This document shows positions 6,449 through 7,756 of a stretch of 7,756 nt of DNA, piece by piece (positions within the stretch are counted from its first letter, which is position 1; each line of letters begins with the position of its first letter). Made by a program: the position numbers and the translations under genes. A model generated the notes under the pieces. It had not been told where the DNA came from. It made no database searches and was given only the letters and a program-made list of their open reading frames with translations. The DNA is from an uncultured Filifactor sp. (GTDB lineage: Bacteria; Bacillota; Clostridia; Peptostreptococcales; Filifactoraceae): positions 1-7,756 of the forward strand of contig CAMYCP010000055.1 of NCBI GenBank assembly GCA_947254385.1, read 5' to 3'.

Positions 6449-7500
6449 TTTTTATCGCCTTTCTTCATTATATGGAATCCTTCGGGTAAAACACGCATTC
6501 CCACGTTACTGCCGACAGTTGCGTTATGTATTGTCTGTATTACCCATTCACGATTATTTTTTTCTTCCGCAACTATTATTTCAAAATGCACACCCTTAAA
6601 CACTATATCCGTTATCACGCCGTTGATTAAATTTTCAGCAGGCTTTTCAAATATAATATCTTCCGGACGTATAACCACATCGACCGGAGAATTTTTATCA
6701 AAACCCTTATCCACACACTCAAACTTTTTACCGGAAATTTCTATTACAAAATCATCTATCATAACACCTTCCAAAATATTACTCTCACCTATAAAATCCG
6801 CAACAAACCTGTTTTCGGGTTCATTATACACATCTTCGGGAGTCCCGATTTGCTGAACTATACCGTCGTTCATCACAACAATCCGGTTTGACATGGTAAG
6901 AGCCTCTTCCTGATCGTGAGTTACGTACACGAAAGTTATCCCGAGTTCCTGCTGCATGGTGATAAGTTCGTATTGCATATCCTGTCTGAGCTTAAGATCA
7001 AGCGCACCCAAAGGTTCGTCGAGCAAAAGCACCTTAGGCTCATTTACCAACGCTCTGGCTATAGCTATCCGTTGTTGTTGTCCTCCGGATAAGGAATGTA
7101 TGTCACGATTTTCAAAATCGTTTAAATTTACAAGTTTTAACATACGCTTTACTTTTTTGTCTATCGTATCTTTATCCATTTTCTTTATATTCAAGCCGAA
7201 AGCTATATTTTCATATACATTCATATGCGGGAACAATGCATATTTTTGAAATACGGTGTTGACGTGTCTTTTATATGCGGGTACGTCCGCCATATTTTTG
7301 CCGTCTATAAAAAGATCTCCCGAAGTCTGTTCGGTAAAACCGCCTATGATTCTCAAAGTAGTAGTTTTGCCACAACCGGAAGGTCCTAAAAGTGTCACGA
7401 ATTCTTTTTCTTTTATATTTAAATTCAAATCTTTAAGTACACGCTTATTATCTTCAAACACCTTATTTATATTTACAAGTTCTATTATATTCCCGCTCAA
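6445..7500 (-). CDS. potA: Polyamine ABC transporter ATP-binding protein PotA
   Basis: Cytoplasmic ATPase that powers polyamine import through PotBC. All nucleotide-binding motifs are present in 351 residues: Walker A GPSGCGKT (39-46), Q-loop Gln85 in [10 protein letters not shown], signature LSGGQQQR (137-144), Walker B VLLLDEP (157-163) with Asp161 and Glu162, D-loop ALD (166-168) and switch His195. [17 protein letters not shown] and then a C-terminal TOBE-like regulatory domain (about 240-345, with VVIRPEDI) place it in the PotA/spermidine group of importer ATPases. The start is TTG at 7498-7500, backed by GGGAGG seven bases upstream; the next Met is residue 70, beyond Walker A. It is the first gene of the operon, behind the promoter at 7585-7613. 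No missing residue was seen. Confidence 0.96.
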   Translation of the reverse strand: MSGNIIELVNINKVFEDNKRVLKDLNLNIKEKEFVTLLGPSGCGKTTTLRIIGGFTEQTSGDLFIDGKNMADVPAYKRHVNTVFQKYALFPHMNVYENIAFGLNIKKMDKDTIDKKVKRMLKLVNLNDFENRDIHSLSGGQQQRIAIARALVNEPKVLLLDEPLGALDLKLRQDMQYELITMQQELGITFVYVTHDQEEALTMSNRIVVMNDGIVQQIGTPEDVYNEPENRFVADFIGESNILEGVMIDDFVIEISGKKFECVDKGFDKNSPVDVVIRPEDIIFEKPAENLINGVITDIVFKGVHFEIIVAEEKNNREWVIQTIHNATVGSNVGMRVLPEGFHIMKKGDKN

Positions 7501-7507
7501 TTTAAAA

Positions 7508-7513
7508 CCTCCC
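7508..7513 (-). promoter_or_regulatory. Ribosome binding site fixing the TTG start of potA
   Basis: The minus strand reads GGGAGG followed by seven bases (TTTTAAA) and then TTG. No ATG/GTG is as well placed, so this site decides the potA start. Confidence 0.75.
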
Positions 7514-7546
7514 GTCGATTTTGAAAATTTCTGAAAAATCTATGTG

Positions 7547-7563
7547 GTAAACTTTAAGTTTAC
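7547..7563. promoter_or_regulatory. Perfect 17-nt palindrome in the potA leader, candidate operator
   Basis: GTAAACTTTAAGTTTAC reads the same on both strands apart from the central base: 8-nt arms GTAAACTT/AAGTTTAC around one T. It lies at about +16 to +32 from the predicted start of transcription, where a bound repressor would block RNA polymerase. I do not recognise the cognate regulator. The symmetry is seen directly; operator function is inferred. Confidence 0.5.
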
Positions 7564-7584
7564 AATGAATAAACATCAATCAGT

Positions 7585-7613
7585 ATTTTAATTAATAAAT
7601 ATAAAATTGTCAA
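7585..7613 (-). promoter_or_regulatory. Sigma-A promoter of the potABCD operon
   Basis: The minus strand has a perfect -35 TTGACA (7608-7613), a 17-nt spacer and -10 TAAAAT (7585-7590, five of six consensus bases). The predicted start is near 7578, giving a leader of about 78 nt before potA. Confidence 0.75.
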
Positions 7614-7638
7614 TATATTGAATTTGAAAATTTTTAAA

Positions 7639-7685
7639 TAAAAAAACGCCGATAAAATTTGATTTCAAAAATCAAATTTATCGGC
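7639..7685 (-). terminator. Strong intrinsic terminator upstream of the pot promoter
   Basis: Arms at 7648-7665 and 7669-7685 pair over 17 bp with one bulged base and a 3-nt loop; the base is GCCGAT/ATCGGC. On the minus strand it is followed by G and seven T (7640-7646). The plus-strand side has no T run, so it ends leftward transcription, either of a gene beyond the right edge or of a short transcript from the promoter-like sequence at 7705-7733. Confidence 0.85.
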
Positions 7686-7704
7686 ATAAGTATCCAAAAA
7701 TCGC

Positions 7705-7733
7705 ATCTTATAATCGTTAATTAAGATTGTCAA
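7705..7733 (-). promoter_or_regulatory. Promoter-like sequence just upstream of the terminator
   Basis: Perfect -35 TTGACA (7728-7733), a 17-nt spacer, then TAAGAT (7705-7710, four of six consensus bases); an overlapping TATAAG (7707-7712) gives a 15-nt spacer. The 10-mer surrounding the -35 (ATTGTCAATA on plus, 7726-7735) is identical to that of the pot promoter (7606-7615). A start near 7698 would give an RNA of only about 60 nt ending at the terminator. Confidence 0.4.
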
Positions 7734-7756
7734 TACTTTTTACATTTTTTTACAAT

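Noticed and set aside
6707..6715. TTATCCACA, a perfect DnaA-box match
   Set aside because: Single copy inside the potA coding sequence with no neighbouring boxes or AT-rich unwinding element; likely chance.
1..7756. CRISPR array, tRNA, rRNA, insertion sequence or phage genes
   Set aside because: No regularly spaced repeats, no tRNA-like cloverleaf, and no transposase, integrase or phage protein motifs were seen.

Overview
The window looks like ordinary chromosome from a low-G+C anaerobic bacterium of the Firmicutes type (Clostridia/Tissierellia-like). The reasons are AT-rich intergenic DNA, strong GGAGG-type ribosome binding sites, frequent GTG/TTG starts, TGA used as a stop, and a CoA-transferase of the kind used in butyrate or 4-hydroxybutyrate fermentation. 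The genus cannot be fixed from the sequence. All seven confident genes lie on the minus strand, so transcription runs from right to left.

Right part (3728-7756): a complete polyamine ABC importer operon in the classical order potA-potB-potC-potD. The genes overlap or nearly abut (4-nt overlap, 7-nt overlap, 1-nt gap). A well-formed sigma-A promoter (TTGACA-N17-TAAAAT, 7585-7613) precedes potA. A perfect 17-nt palindrome, a candidate operator, lies between this promoter and the potA start. Farther upstream a strong intrinsic terminator (7639-7685) follows a second promoter-like sequence (7705-7733).

Middle (2290-3727): one gene for an acetyl-CoA hydrolase/transferase family enzyme, closest by motif to 4-hydroxybutyrate or butyryl-CoA:acetate CoA-transferases. 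Its catalytic glutamate region is intact. It is followed by a 404-nt gene-free stretch (1886-2289) holding two stem-loops and the promoter of the next unit.

Left part (1-1885): an 11-helix sodium:neurotransmitter symporter (NSS/SLC6) family transporter. Twenty-one bases downstream is a gene for an unrecognised 119-residue protein with three predicted membrane helices, apparently in the same operon.

Together the genes suggest uptake of polyamines and amino acids or amines, plus one fermentative CoA-exchange enzyme. A route from putrescine through GABA and 4-hydroxybutyrate to butyrate would tie them together, but this is inference and no other enzyme of that route is present. I did not find a clearly new system. 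The observations most worth a second look are a roughly 55-nt AT-rich stem-loop present twice between genes in opposite orientations, the NSS-linked small membrane protein, and the regulatory layout upstream of potA.
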